A stretch of 7,330 nt of DNA from Methanolinea sp. UBA473 (GCA_002509495.1 DAEV01000003.1:1-7330); one strand, 5' to 3'. Counted from the first letter of the stretch, positions 1 through 5,316 are shown. The notes: generated from the sequence alone by a model not told the origin. Translations and numbers: made by a program.

Positions 1-992
1 TCGAGCTTCTCTGCAAGTTCCTTGTACCTGTTCCTGATCGTTACCTCGGTGACACCCGCGACTTCGGCAACTTCCCGCTGGGTCCGGCGTTCGCCACCGA
101 GAATTGAGGAGATGTAGATTGCGGCGGCTGCAACACCCGTAGGGCCCCGTCCGCTGGTAAGTTCCCGCTCCCCGGCCTGTCTCAGGATCTCGACAGCCCG
201 GCTCTGCACCTCGCCCTTGAGGTTCAGACCCGAACAGAACCGGGGGACATAGTCGATAGGGGAGGTGGGAAGCAGTTTGAGTCCGAGCTCACGCGAGATG
301 AAGCGATAGGTCCTGCCGATCTCCTTCCGGGAGACCCGGGAGACTTCGGCAATCTCATCGAGGGTTCTAGGAACGCTGCACTGCCGGCACGCCGCATAGA
401 GAGCGGCCGCTGCAACGCCTTCAATACTTCGACCGCGGATGAGATTCTTGTCGACCGCGTCACGATAGACGACCGCCGCAGTCTCCCTGACATTGCGGGG
501 AAGACCCAGGGCCGATGCCATCCGGTCCAGCTCTGACAGAGCGAACGCAAGGTTCCGCTCGGTCGCATTGCTCACCCGGATCCTCCGCTGCCACTTGCGG
601 AGACGATAGAGCTGTGCCCGGTTCTTGCTGGAAATGGCCCTCCCGTAGGAGTCCCTGTTCCTCCAGTCAATCATGGTGGAGAGACCCTTGTCATGGATTG
701 TAAAGGTCATGGGAGCCCCCACCCGGGAACGTTTCATCCGCTGGTCGTGATCAAAGGCACGCCATTCAGGACCGCGATCGATGAAATCCTCGTCGATCAC
801 AAGACCGCAGCTCTGGCAAACCAGTTCCGCACGCTCGTAATCATGGACAAGTTGCCGGCTGCCGCACTCCGGGCAGACGGTCTCGGTATGATCCTCGGCC
901 TTCTTCTCATGCTCTTTTACCCGCTCTTTGAGCCGGTTCTTCAGCGCTTCTCTTTCAGTCTGAAGAATCTTCAGCTTCTCTACTTCCTGCAA
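1..992 (-). CDS. tfb: Transcription initiation factor IIB (TFB), 3' end cut by window edge
   Basis: Archaeal TFB bridges TBP at box A and RNA polymerase during promoter opening. Reading the minus strand from a TTG at 992 gives 330 codons with no stop before the edge; by comparison with the family only a handful of C-terminal residues should be missing. In order: a charged helical N-terminal stretch (about 1-35), a zinc ribbon with CPEC at 40-43 and CQSC at 59-62, the B-finger/linker with GPEWRAFD (74-81) and RSRVGAP (88-94), then two cyclin-like repeats (about 140-230 and 240-330) including the helix-turn-helix segment VAGVTEVTIRNRYKEL. The TTG start is chosen because GGGAGTGA, a good match to the 16S anti-SD, lies 7 nt upstream and no ATG fits. 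It lies 14 nt downstream of gar1 and is probably cotranscribed with it. Identity is very secure; the exact start is moderately sure. Confidence 0.97.
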   Translation of the reverse strand, partial: MQEVEKLKILQTEREALKNRLKERVKEHEKKAEDHTETVCPECGSRQLVHDYERAELVCQSCGLVIDEDFIDRGPEWRAFDHDQRMKRSRVGAPMTFTIHDKGLSTMIDWRNRDSYGRAISSKNRAQLYRLRKWQRRIRVSNATERNLAFALSELDRMASALGLPRNVRETAAVVYRDAVDKNLIRGRSIEGVAAAALYAACRQCSVPRTLDEIAEVSRVSRKEIGRTYRFISRELGLKLLPTSPIDYVPRFCSGLNLKGEVQSRAVEILRQAGERELTSGRGPTGVAAAAIYISSILGGERRTQREVAEVAGVTEVTIRNRYKELAEKL

Positions 993-1006
993 ATCTCGTC
1001 ACTCCC

Positions 1007-1231
1007 TTATTTTATGAACAGTCTCTCGCCAGACATCACCAGGCAGGGCAACCGGCATTGTATCGCAGCCAGGGGTCTTGACACGCTGCCGAATATATCC
1101 ACCACCTTACCAACGGGTTTCATTCGCCTGTCGACCACTTCGCCGGAGATACGAGGGAGCTGTGCGGCATCGCACTGCACCACGAGGATACGCCCCCCTA
1201 TGATATGCATCGCCCGACCAATGATTTTCAC
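1007..1231 (-). CDS. gar1: H/ACA ribonucleoprotein protein Gar1
   Basis: A 74-residue protein of the Gar1/Naf1 beta-barrel family, a component of H/ACA RNPs (with Cbf5, Nop10 and L7Ae) that guide pseudouridylation of rRNA. The diagnostic segment is at 31-49: EVVDRRMKPVGKVVDIFGSV, with one leading residue, matches the family pattern of a conserved aspartate, then IGKV, DIFG and V, followed by a proline. Length is near that of short archaeal Gar1 proteins without RGG tails. The start is a GTG at 1231; no other start codon occurs in frame before the upstream stop at 1283-1285, and purine-rich AGAGGAAAAAGGGG lies just upstream. Gar1 next to TFB is a known archaeal gene neighbourhood, which supports both calls. 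Beta-barrel and partner roles are family knowledge. Confidence 0.9.
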   Translation of the reverse strand: MKIIGRAMHIIGGRILVVQCDAAQLPRISGEVVDRRMKPVGKVVDIFGSVSRPLAAIQCRLPCLVMSGERLFIK

Positions 1232-1312
1232 ACGAAATGCCCCTTTTTCCTCTGCTACGTCATCGATGCAGAGGTGAAAGATTTAGTAATCTATATATAT
1301 TGAAAATAATAG

Positions 1313-1320
1313 TATATAAA
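1313..1320 (-). promoter_or_regulatory. Box A (TATA) of the gar1-tfb unit
   Basis: On the minus strand this reads TTTATATA, a perfect match to the methanogen box A consensus, inside a very AT-rich 59-bp gap between the PHP gene stop and gar1. Initiation about 25 nt downstream would be near 1290, giving a leader of roughly 60 nt before the gar1 GTG. Further TATA-like runs at about 1292-1300 and 1333-1340 could act instead, so the exact element is uncertain. Confidence 0.6.
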
Positions 1321-1341
1321 CATTTTGTAAAAATATAAATA

Positions 1342-1992
1342 TCAAATTTTATGGGAACGCCAGCGTTCGATATTTAAAGATAGCACGCGCCGGGCCTCGT
1401 CTTCGGTAAGCCCCGCTCCCCTTGCCACCATGGTTTTTGCGCGATTGTCCAGGAGATCCGAAGGCGAATGCGCATCTGAATCTATCACGATCTGACAGCC
1501 TGCTTCCCTGGCGATCATTGCCACATGCCCGTTTGTCCTGTTATGTCCGCCACGCGAGGTCACTTCCAGGGCAATACCGTTGATAGCAGCGGACTTCGCA
1601 TCCGCCAGGGTAATGAGTCCCGGATGGGCCAGCACGTCCACATCAGGACAGGTGCAGGCCGCATGATTGGTACCAGGCGCAACAGGTTCCACTGTCGTCT
1701 CTCCGTGAACCACCACGATGTCGGCACCTATTTTTTTTGCAGCCGTTGCCATCATTGGGATCCTGGCAGGGGGAACGTGAGTGAGTTCCACACCACGCAA
1801 AAGGGATAATCCCATTTCATCCGCATCCGCTGCCAGGCGATCGAGCGCCGCTAATAGAACAGAAAGGTTTGTCGAGTCCGCATGATCGGTAATCGCAACG
1901 AACCGGTAACCGAGGACCGACATCCTGCGGAGGAGTTCGACAGGAATCATTTCCCCGTCGGTCATGGTGGTATGAGTGTGAAGGTCGTACAT
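1342..1992 (-). CDS. PHP-domain metal-dependent hydrolase (histidinol-phosphatase-like)
   Basis: A 216-residue single-domain PHP protein. The metal-binding motifs are all visible: DLHTHT (H5, H7), ITDHAD (D36, H37, D39), GVELTH (E69), VVHGE (H96), VLAHPG (H123), E143 and SDAH (D173, H175). These residues normally hold a multinuclear metal site for phosphoester hydrolysis, so the protein is expected to be an active cytosolic phosphatase or phosphodiesterase. Many archaeal members are annotated as histidinol-phosphatase-like, but the sequence does not fix the substrate and no histidine genes are nearby. The ATG at 1992 follows the srp19 stop by 4 nt; AAGTGATGA overlapping that stop can serve as the SD, so translation is probably coupled to srp19. 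All catalytic positions being intact argues against the degenerate PHP-like RNase P protein Rpp30. Confidence 0.88.
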   Translation of the reverse strand: MYDLHTHTTMTDGEMIPVELLRRMSVLGYRFVAITDHADSTNLSVLLAALDRLAADADEMGLSLLRGVELTHVPPARIPMMATAAKKIGADIVVVHGETTVEPVAPGTNHAACTCPDVDVLAHPGLITLADAKSAAINGIALEVTSRGGHNRTNGHVAMIAREAGCQIVIDSDAHSPSDLLDNRAKTMVARGAGLTEDEARRVLSLNIERWRSHKI

Positions 1993-1996
1993 GTCA

Positions 1997-2269
1997 TCAC
2001 TTCACAGTTACGAGGTGGGCCGCGACCTTTTTCAGCAGGGTCTCCTTGCTCTCGCTCCACTCCACCACTATTCGCCCTTCCCTTTTCCACCAGTGCGCCG
2101 GGTGATGCTTCTGTTCAATACGGTAACGAAGTCCAGTCTTCTTTGCCGCACGCTCCAGGTCCGCCAGGGTGGGATTCGGATGCGCACGCGTTTTTGCCAC
2201 TCTCCGGCCCTCCTTGCGCTCTATCGAGCCATTAAAATAACACGGGTAGAGAATGCGCTCTCCTTTCAT
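1997..2269 (-). CDS. srp19: Signal recognition particle 19 kDa protein SRP19
   Basis: A 90-residue basic protein that binds the tips of helices 6 and 8 of archaeal 7S RNA and primes assembly of SRP54 (family knowledge). Family hallmarks in order: the N-terminal ILYPCYFN strand, EGRRVAKTRAHPNPT with its conserved basic EGRR(V)(P/A)K motif, and the C-terminal WWKREGRIVVEW strand followed by a K-rich helix (KETLLKKVAAHL). Length is normal for archaeal SRP19. Two starts are possible: ATG at 2269, used here, or the immediately preceding GTG at 2272. There is no SD, and a TATA element about 27 nt upstream would put the transcript start almost on the start codon, so a leaderless mRNA is likely. It heads a two-gene unit with the PHP hydrolase. 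Confidence 0.93.
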   Translation of the reverse strand: MKGERILYPCYFNGSIERKEGRRVAKTRAHPNPTLADLERAAKKTGLRYRIEQKHHPAHWWKREGRIVVEWSESKETLLKKVAAHLVTVK

Positions 2270-2292
2270 CACAGATATATTCGCATGGTGAA

Positions 2293-2300
2293 CCTATAAA
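2293..2300. promoter_or_regulatory. Central TATA element between divergent srp19 and hypB
   Basis: The element reads CCTATAAA on the plus strand and TTTATAGG on the minus strand. Its centre is about 27 bp from both the hypB ATG (2324) and the srp19 start (2269 or 2272). Archaeal initiation falls about 25 bp from the box A centre, so either direction would give a leaderless transcript; neither gene has an SD. The minus-strand reading fits the consensus better. A second weak AT patch (GATATATTC, 2275-2283) could instead serve hypB with a leader of about 20 nt. Confidence 0.5.
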
Positions 2301-2323
2301 CTCTGCAGCACCTAACGTTCTTT

Positions 2324-2971
2324 ATGCATCATGTCGACGTCAGGATAGAGAAGGATATTTACGACGTCAATCGCCGCATCGCCGACTCCAATTCACGACG
2401 CCTGAAAGAGCACGGGGTGCGGGCATTTGATCTCCTCGGAGCGATCGGATCCGGCAAGACAGCACTCATCGAGCGCATGGTCCCCCTGTTGATCCGGAAA
2501 GGGCTGCGTGCAGGAGCAATTGCCGGTGATGTGTACGGAGATGACGACTACCAGCGCATCAGAGCTCTCGGGATCCCTGCCGTAAACGCAAATACGGGTA
2601 AAGAGTGCCATCTCGATGCCCATCTGGTGGAGCATTCGCTCGAGAGCCTGCCGCTCGACCAGATAGAGATCCTGTTCATCGAGAATGTCGGGAACATGGT
2701 ATGCCCGACGGACTTCGCTCTGGGTGCAGAAAAAAGGGTGGTCATTGTCAGTTCGACAGAAGGGGATGATGTGGTAAACAAGCATCCGATGATGTTCCGG
2801 GGTTGCGATCTCGGGATCATCAACAAGGTAGACCTTGCCCCTCTGGTGGGCGCGAACCTGGATCGGATGGAGACAGACATCAAGCGGTACAATCCGCGCA
2901 TGAACGTCTTCCGCACCAACCTGAAAACAGGAGACGGCGTGCCGGCCTTCCTGGAAGCGCTCCTTGCCTGA
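2324..2971 (+). CDS. hypB: Hydrogenase nickel-incorporation GTPase HypB
   Basis: HypB is a SIMIBI-class GTPase that works with HypA to deliver nickel to [NiFe]-hydrogenase precursors in the cytoplasm. The 215-residue product has the P-loop GAIGSGKT (39-46), the conserved stretch from RIRALGIP through NTGKECHLDAH, FIENVGNMVCP (119-128) and the base-recognition motif NKVD (167-170). C95, H96 and C127 match the metal site at the dimer interface. It lacks the N-terminal CxxCGC motif of the E. coli protein and any histidine-rich tract, as is usual for archaeal forms. The only good start is ATG 2324, without an SD, probably leaderless. hypA is not beside it, so HypB is expressed separately from its partner here. 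UreG was considered, but ENVGNMVCP and ECHLDAH are HypB-type. Confidence 0.94.
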   Translation: MHHVDVRIEKDIYDVNRRIADSNSRRLKEHGVRAFDLLGAIGSGKTALIERMVPLLIRKGLRAGAIAGDVYGDDDYQRIRALGIPAVNANTGKECHLDAHLVEHSLESLPLDQIEILFIENVGNMVCPTDFALGAEKRVVIVSSTEGDDVVNKHPMMFRGCDLGIINKVDLAPLVGANLDRMETDIKRYNPRMNVFRTNLKTGDGVPAFLEALLA

Positions 2972-2980
2972 CCAGAGACG

Positions 2981-2988
2981 TTAAATAG
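2981..2988 (+). promoter_or_regulatory. Candidate box A for rps8e
   Basis: TTAAATAG, 10 nt after the hypB stop, would start transcription near 3010 and give a leader of about 64 nt that holds the 3015-3036 hairpin. Competing AT-rich elements are AAATTAATTATTA (2994-3006) and TAGTAAATAA (3044-3053). The last would give an almost leaderless rps8e and leave the hairpin outside the transcript. The sequence alone does not decide among them. Confidence 0.35.
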
Positions 2989-3014
2989 GTGGGAAATTAA
3001 TTATTAGAGCACTC

Positions 3015-3036
3015 CGGAAGGGATAATCCCCTTTCG
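3015..3036 (+). other. Hairpin in the rps8e upstream region
   Basis: CGGAAGGG (3015-3022) and CCCTTTCG (3029-3036) form an 8-bp stem with one G-T wobble around a 6-nt loop (ATAATC). No T-tract follows, so it is not an obvious terminator of hypB. If rps8e starts near 3010, this is the 5' end of its mRNA and a possible regulatory leader structure; otherwise it may be a DNA operator. Confidence 0.45.
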
Positions 3037-3073
3037 AATACGTTAGTAAATAAGGTTATTTCGGGGAAATATC

Positions 3074-3451
3074 ATGGTTTGGCATGGAAGATCTGTGAGG
3101 CAGTCAACCGGCGGAAGATACCGGTTGACCCAGGTAAAGCGGCGTTCGGAGATTGGATCGGCCCCCACCGACAGCCATATTGGTGTGGACCGGAGGTACA
3201 TCGTCCGGACAACTGGTGGAAACTATAAGGTGCGGGCGATGCGTGCCGAGTTCGCGAATGTAGCGGATCGACGAACCGGCCAGATAAAGAAGGTCCGTAT
3301 CGAGACCGTGGAAGAGAACGTGGCAAATCCCAACTATGTTCGAAGAAATCTTCTTACATGCGGCGCAGTCGTACGGACTGAGCTTGGAAAAGCCCGAATC
3401 GTGAGCCGCCCGGGTCAACACGGCATTATCAATGCCGTATTACTTGAATAA
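3074..3451 (+). CDS. rps8e: 30S ribosomal protein S8e
   Basis: A 125-residue basic protein of the small ribosomal subunit, of the short archaeal S8e type that lacks the insertion found in eukaryotes. Recognisable segments are GRSVRQSTGGRYR near the N terminus, KRRSEIGSAPTDSHIG, the IVRTTGGNYKVRAMRA strand, NVADRRTGQIKKVRIETVEEN and the C-terminal ELGKARIVSRPGQHGIINAVL. Length is typical. ATG 3074 agrees with the family N terminus; GGGGA lies about 8 nt upstream as a modest SD. It is monocistronic: hypB ends 102 bp before it and a terminator follows within 20 bp. Confidence 0.97.
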   Translation: MVWHGRSVRQSTGGRYRLTQVKRRSEIGSAPTDSHIGVDRRYIVRTTGGNYKVRAMRAEFANVADRRTGQIKKVRIETVEENVANPNYVRRNLLTCGAVVRTELGKARIVSRPGQHGIINAVLLE

Positions 3452-3469
3452 CCCCTTTCTTTCCTTGTA

Positions 3470-3499
3470 TCTGACCATGCGGTAAGGTCAGAAATTTTT
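3470..3499 (+). terminator. Hairpin plus T-tract terminator of rps8e
   Basis: TCTGACC (3470-3476) pairs perfectly with GGTCAGA (3486-3492) across a 9-nt loop, followed after two A by TTTTT (3495-3499). It begins 18 nt after the rps8e stop. Archaea mainly terminate on T-tracts, so the T run may matter more than the stem. Confidence 0.6.
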
Positions 3500-3546
3500 C
3501 TAAACGCAATACGGTTTCCTTCACGAACCGCATAGAGAAAAATTGG

Positions 3547-3563
3547 AAATGCCGGAGGCATTT
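3547..3563. repeat. Palindromic hairpin repeat, copy 1
   Basis: AAATGCC-GGA-GGCATTT is a perfect 7-bp stem with a 3-nt loop. The same 17 nt recur at 4738-4754. Here it is in the gap between the convergent genes rps8e (plus) and the coiled-coil gene (minus). On the minus strand a TTTTT run (3538-3542) follows a few bases after the stem; on the plus strand TTTT overlaps its end. Confidence 0.7.
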
Positions 3564-3589
3564 TCACCTTAGGATTGAACGATTAAATC

Positions 3590-3662
3590 CAAAAGTCGTA
3601 CCATTATTCTCTGTGTAGGAGGTGGCATCGGATTGGATACGGCTTTTGTCGTAATTATTTTT
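3590..3662 (+). other. Paired stem-loops with mutually exclusive pairing and a T-run
   Basis: CAAAAGTCGTA (3590-3600) can pair with TACGGCTTTTG (3638-3648) through 11 bp with one wobble. The same TACGGC (3638-3643) can instead pair with GTCGTA (3648-3653) in a 6-bp hairpin with a TTTT loop, followed by ATTATTTTT (3654-3662). That is the geometry of an antiterminator and terminator pair. No plus-strand gene follows until 4242, so a riboswitch or attenuator for a downstream gene is unsupported. It could be part of a small RNA or of converging 3' ends. The rest of 3452-3749 holds only the other short inverted repeats and the small ORF listed separately. Confidence 0.3.
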
Positions 3663-3707
3663 CTGCCCGGAACAGTATATAGGTTACGGTGTAACCATCC
3701 CTTCTGA
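3633..3707 (+). CDS. Possible small ORF, 24 residues, unknown function
   Basis: A TTG at 3633 opens 24 codons before TGA at 3705-3707. AGGAGGTG (3617-3624), an excellent match to the archaeal anti-SD, sits 8 nt upstream, and a weak TATA-like GATTAAATC (3580-3588) could start a transcript near 3610. The peptide begins MDTAFVVIIFLPG, so its first half is hydrophobic. It overlaps the inverted repeats of this gap. I do not recognise it; the SD is the main argument, and a chance SD before a short open frame is quite possible. Confidence 0.18.
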   Translation: MDTAFVVIIFLPGTVYRLRCNHPF

Positions 3708-3750
3708 TGGTATCAGGCGTGGTTAAATTCTTTCCCGATCACTGCCTGAT
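3682..3750 (-). other. Inverted repeats downstream of the coiled-coil gene
   Basis: Three nested or adjacent stems occur in 69 bp: GGTTAC/GTAACC (3682-3687 with 3691-3696, 3-nt loop), CCATC/GATGG (3695-3699 with 3706-3710, sharing two bases with the first) and ATCAGGC/GCCTGAT (3712-3718 with 3744-3750, 25-nt loop). The last touches the stop codon of the minus-strand coiled-coil gene, so this is most simply its structured 3' untranslated region. No strong T-tract follows directly on that strand. Confidence 0.4.
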
Positions 3751-4043
3751 CAAAGGTCCTTGAACCTCTCGCGTGCCTTGTCGAGGGCAGAAGCCATATC
3801 GGAGATCGCTTCGTCCATCCCGGTCTTCAGATCGCTCATGGCTCCGCCCCCCGCTTCCGTGAAGCGTTTCAATCGCTCTCCCGCCAGGGCCTGTTTCTCG
3901 CGAAGTTCCTCCATTTGCCTTGAATACTCCACTTTCATGGCCCCGCTCGCTTTTTCCGCTTTCCCCTGGAGTTTCTCTATCTCCTTTGCAATCGCATCGA
4001 TCTGTTCTTTTGCCTTCTCTGCATACTCTTTTGTGTTTGCCAT
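3750..4043 (-). CDS. Small charged coiled-coil protein, sll1863-like
   Basis: A 97-residue soluble protein, rich in K, E, A and M, with heptad-like spacing across about 5-65 and a second amphipathic helix at about 70-95. There is no cysteine, signal peptide or membrane segment. The pattern of a long N-terminal coiled coil (YAEKAKEQIDAIAKEIEKL, 7-25) followed by DLKTGMDEAISDMASALDKA resembles the small coiled-coil stress-response proteins typified by cyanobacterial sll1863; biochemical function is unknown. The frame stays open to 4148, but ATG 4043 is preferred because the upstream residues do not resemble this compositional type and a TATA element at 4062-4074 puts the transcript start almost on this ATG, implying a leaderless mRNA. 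It stands alone between convergent rps8e and divergent DUF2240. Confidence 0.72.
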   Translation of the reverse strand: MANTKEYAEKAKEQIDAIAKEIEKLQGKAEKASGAMKVEYSRQMEELREKQALAGERLKRFTEAGGGAMSDLKTGMDEAISDMASALDKARERFKDL

Positions 4044-4061
4044 ACGCTTTCTGTCGTTCCC

Positions 4062-4074
4062 GGTAATAATAAAA
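4062..4074 (-). promoter_or_regulatory. Box A for the coiled-coil gene
   Basis: On the minus strand this reads TTTTATTATTACC. Its centre is about 25 bp upstream of ATG 4043, the spacing expected between box A and the transcription start, so the mRNA would be leaderless. No SD precedes the ATG, which agrees. Confidence 0.45.
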
Positions 4075-4241
4075 TGTCTGTAATGCGGTCGCATGGCTCC
4101 GGACCCAACAAAAACCGGAAAATATTCGGTGATTGCCGAAGTCCTCATGATCCCCTGCGGTCTCCGGACAATGCGATTATTTCATAGGGGTCCCGGAGTA
4201 ACTATACGACTGGAGAGTATGGTTCTTATAGCGGGGTGCGG

Positions 4242-4706
4242 ATGAGTCTCTCGATCGCAGTGGCTGCGCCATTCAGGCACGCCCGGAAGGATCGCCTTAA
4301 GAAAAACGAACTGGTGTACTTCCTGGCCTTTGAACGGCACTGGATGACAATAGAGCAGGCGAATCTTCTCCTCTCCAGGGCCAGGGAGGAAGGACTCATC
4401 GAGTTCGAAGGAGACATGGTCAGGCCGCTCTTTGACGTTTCGGGGATTGAAATACCCATCGGGTTCAAACCCTCTTCAACAATCTTCGAACGATCCGATC
4501 CTGTCCAGGATCTCATCCGCCGTATTGCAGATGCGAGGGGGATCTCCCAGGGGCAGACCGTCTCGGAGCTGAACCAGATCATCGGGGACCAATTCGATGG
4601 AAATTTCACGGCGGAAGCATCAGCAGTTATTCTGGCCAAACGTTCGGGGGTTCAATTTGAAGATCTGCTGCCCGCCCTGCGGGAGCACCTAATGAAAAAA
4701 GCATAA
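4242..4706 (+). CDS. DUF2240 family archaeal protein
   Basis: A 154-residue cytosolic protein that I assign to the archaeal DUF2240 family, function unknown. Family-like features are the N-terminal SLSIAVAAPF followed by KDRLKKNELVYFLAFERHW, a helical segment EQANLLLSRAREEGLIEFEGD that resembles a winged-helix end, then the conserved LFDVSGIEIPIGFKPSS (residues about 64-80) and a C-terminal helical part ending in LLPALREHLMKKA. The start is taken at ATG 4242 with GGGGTG just upstream as SD; a GTG at 4236 would add two residues. No membrane segment or cysteine cluster is visible. It is convergent with rps6e and separated from it by 63 bp. The family assignment is by recognition of the sequence pattern. 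Confidence 0.8.
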   Translation: MSLSIAVAAPFRHARKDRLKKNELVYFLAFERHWMTIEQANLLLSRAREEGLIEFEGDMVRPLFDVSGIEIPIGFKPSSTIFERSDPVQDLIRRIADARGISQGQTVSELNQIIGDQFDGNFTAEASAVILAKRSGVQFEDLLPALREHLMKKA

Positions 4707-4730
4707 TTGCTCTTCTTTTCCGCATGGCAC

Positions 4731-4754
4731 AAAAAGAAAATGCCGGAGGCATTT
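4731..4754 (-). terminator. Terminator of infB-rps6e, hairpin repeat copy 2
   Basis: The palindrome AAATGCC-GGA-GGCATTT at 4738-4754 begins 16 bp downstream of the rps6e stop. On the minus strand it is followed directly by TTTTCTTTTT (4740-4731), the form of an intrinsic terminator. For the convergent DUF2240 gene, the T-rich CTCTTCTTTTCC (4709-4720) just after its stop is the likelier plus-strand signal. The stem and loop are identical to 3547-3563. Confidence 0.65.
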
Positions 4755-4769
4755 CCATATCAAGAGGGA

Positions 4770-5174
4770 CTATTCCTTCTTTTCTTCAGAAGCTGGCTTT
4801 GCAAAGTATTCGTCCAGACTCTTGTCACCATAATCCGTGACACGGGCATTGATCTGAACAAAATCAGCAGTGATTTCGTTCCCCCTGATGGCTTTTCGCT
4901 TCCGCTGCCCTTCCATCACGGGTGAAAAGCCGGCTCCCCCCGAGAGGAGAATGCGGCGCCTTCCCGCGAGCGGAAGGTTCCGCTTTGCGGGAGTGCCATT
5001 GCGATCTGATCCGCCGGTGATCTCCATCCGGTATCCCGGCAATCCCAGGATCCCTGCATCTAGCTCTTCACCGATACGCCTGCCGATGATTGCGTTTGCC
5101 GCGCCACCGCTCACGTCCACGTTATACGCCCGACCACTCTTCTGATCGGACAGGACTACCTTGAACTCCACCAT
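4770..5174 (-). CDS. rps6e: 30S ribosomal protein S6e
   Basis: A 134-residue small-subunit protein. It has the S6e hallmarks: an N-terminal FKVVLSDQKSGRAY strand, IGRRIGEELDAGILGLPGYRMEITGGSDRNGTPAKR, then RRILLSGGAGFSPVMEGQRKRKAIRGNEIT and DFVQINARV. The signature GGSD..G.P and KRK.(I/V)RGN.I are both visible. It ends soon after with an acidic/lysine tail, the short archaeal form without the phosphorylated C-terminal extension of eukaryotes. ATG 5174 has AAGGAGAG (5190-5183) as a clear SD. It follows infB by 154 bp but has its own strong box A and a leader of about 120 nt, so it can be expressed independently of read-through from infB. Confidence 0.97.
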   Translation of the reverse strand: MVEFKVVLSDQKSGRAYNVDVSGGAANAIIGRRIGEELDAGILGLPGYRMEITGGSDRNGTPAKRNLPLAGRRRILLSGGAGFSPVMEGQRKRKAIRGNEITADFVQINARVTDYGDKSLDEYFAKPASEEKKE

Positions 5175-5195
5175 TCTTTCAACTCTCCTTGGGAA

Positions 5196-5259
5196 TCTCC
5201 GGGATACATGCCAGTGCCAGGGATCGGATGCCGGTGTTGGTGCGCCTCGTATCCGAAGA
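5196..5259 (-). other. Stem-loop in the rps6e leader next to the SD
   Basis: On the minus strand TCTTCGGATAC (5259-5249) pairs with GTATCC-C-GGAGA (5207-5196): 11 pairs with one T-G wobble and one bulged C, enclosing 41 nt. The 3' arm ends 5 nt before the SD. This is a position where a ribosomal protein could repress its own translation, but no binding evidence is available from sequence. Confidence 0.4.
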
Positions 5260-5316
5260 GCCTATTCTCCAGCCCTCACCTGGACTCCATGAAGTACCCA
5301 CCTAGTTGGGCGGGGA

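Noticed and set aside
693..1277. Long plus-strand open frame of 194 codons
   Set aside because: It lies opposite tfb and gar1, which have clear family motifs; the plus-strand peptide has none and is a shadow of them.
1801..1813. AAGGGATAATCCC, also present at 3018-3030
   Set aside because: The copy at 1801 is inside the PHP gene and encodes ordinary residues. A shared 13-mer built on a short palindrome is weak evidence for a repeat family.
1342..1992. PHP protein as archaeal RNase P subunit Rpp30
   Set aside because: Rpp30 has a related barrel but lacks the full set of metal-binding residues; here all PHP motifs are intact.
3421..3437. Hairpin CGGCATT-ATC-AATGCCG at the end of rps8e
   Set aside because: It encodes the conserved GIINA segment of S8e, so the inverted repeat is probably a by-product of coding. 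Its stem resembles the dispersed hairpin, but the loop and flanks differ.
4044..4148. N-terminal extension of the coiled-coil protein to 4148
   Set aside because: The added 35 residues are compositionally unlike the coiled coil, and the TATA element and lack of SD favour ATG 4043.
4149..4241. Imperfect inverted repeat CTCCGGAC/GTCCCGGAG in the gap before the DUF2240 gene
   Set aside because: It needs a bulged C and spans the likely promoter region of two divergent genes; nothing else supports a structure or a gene there.
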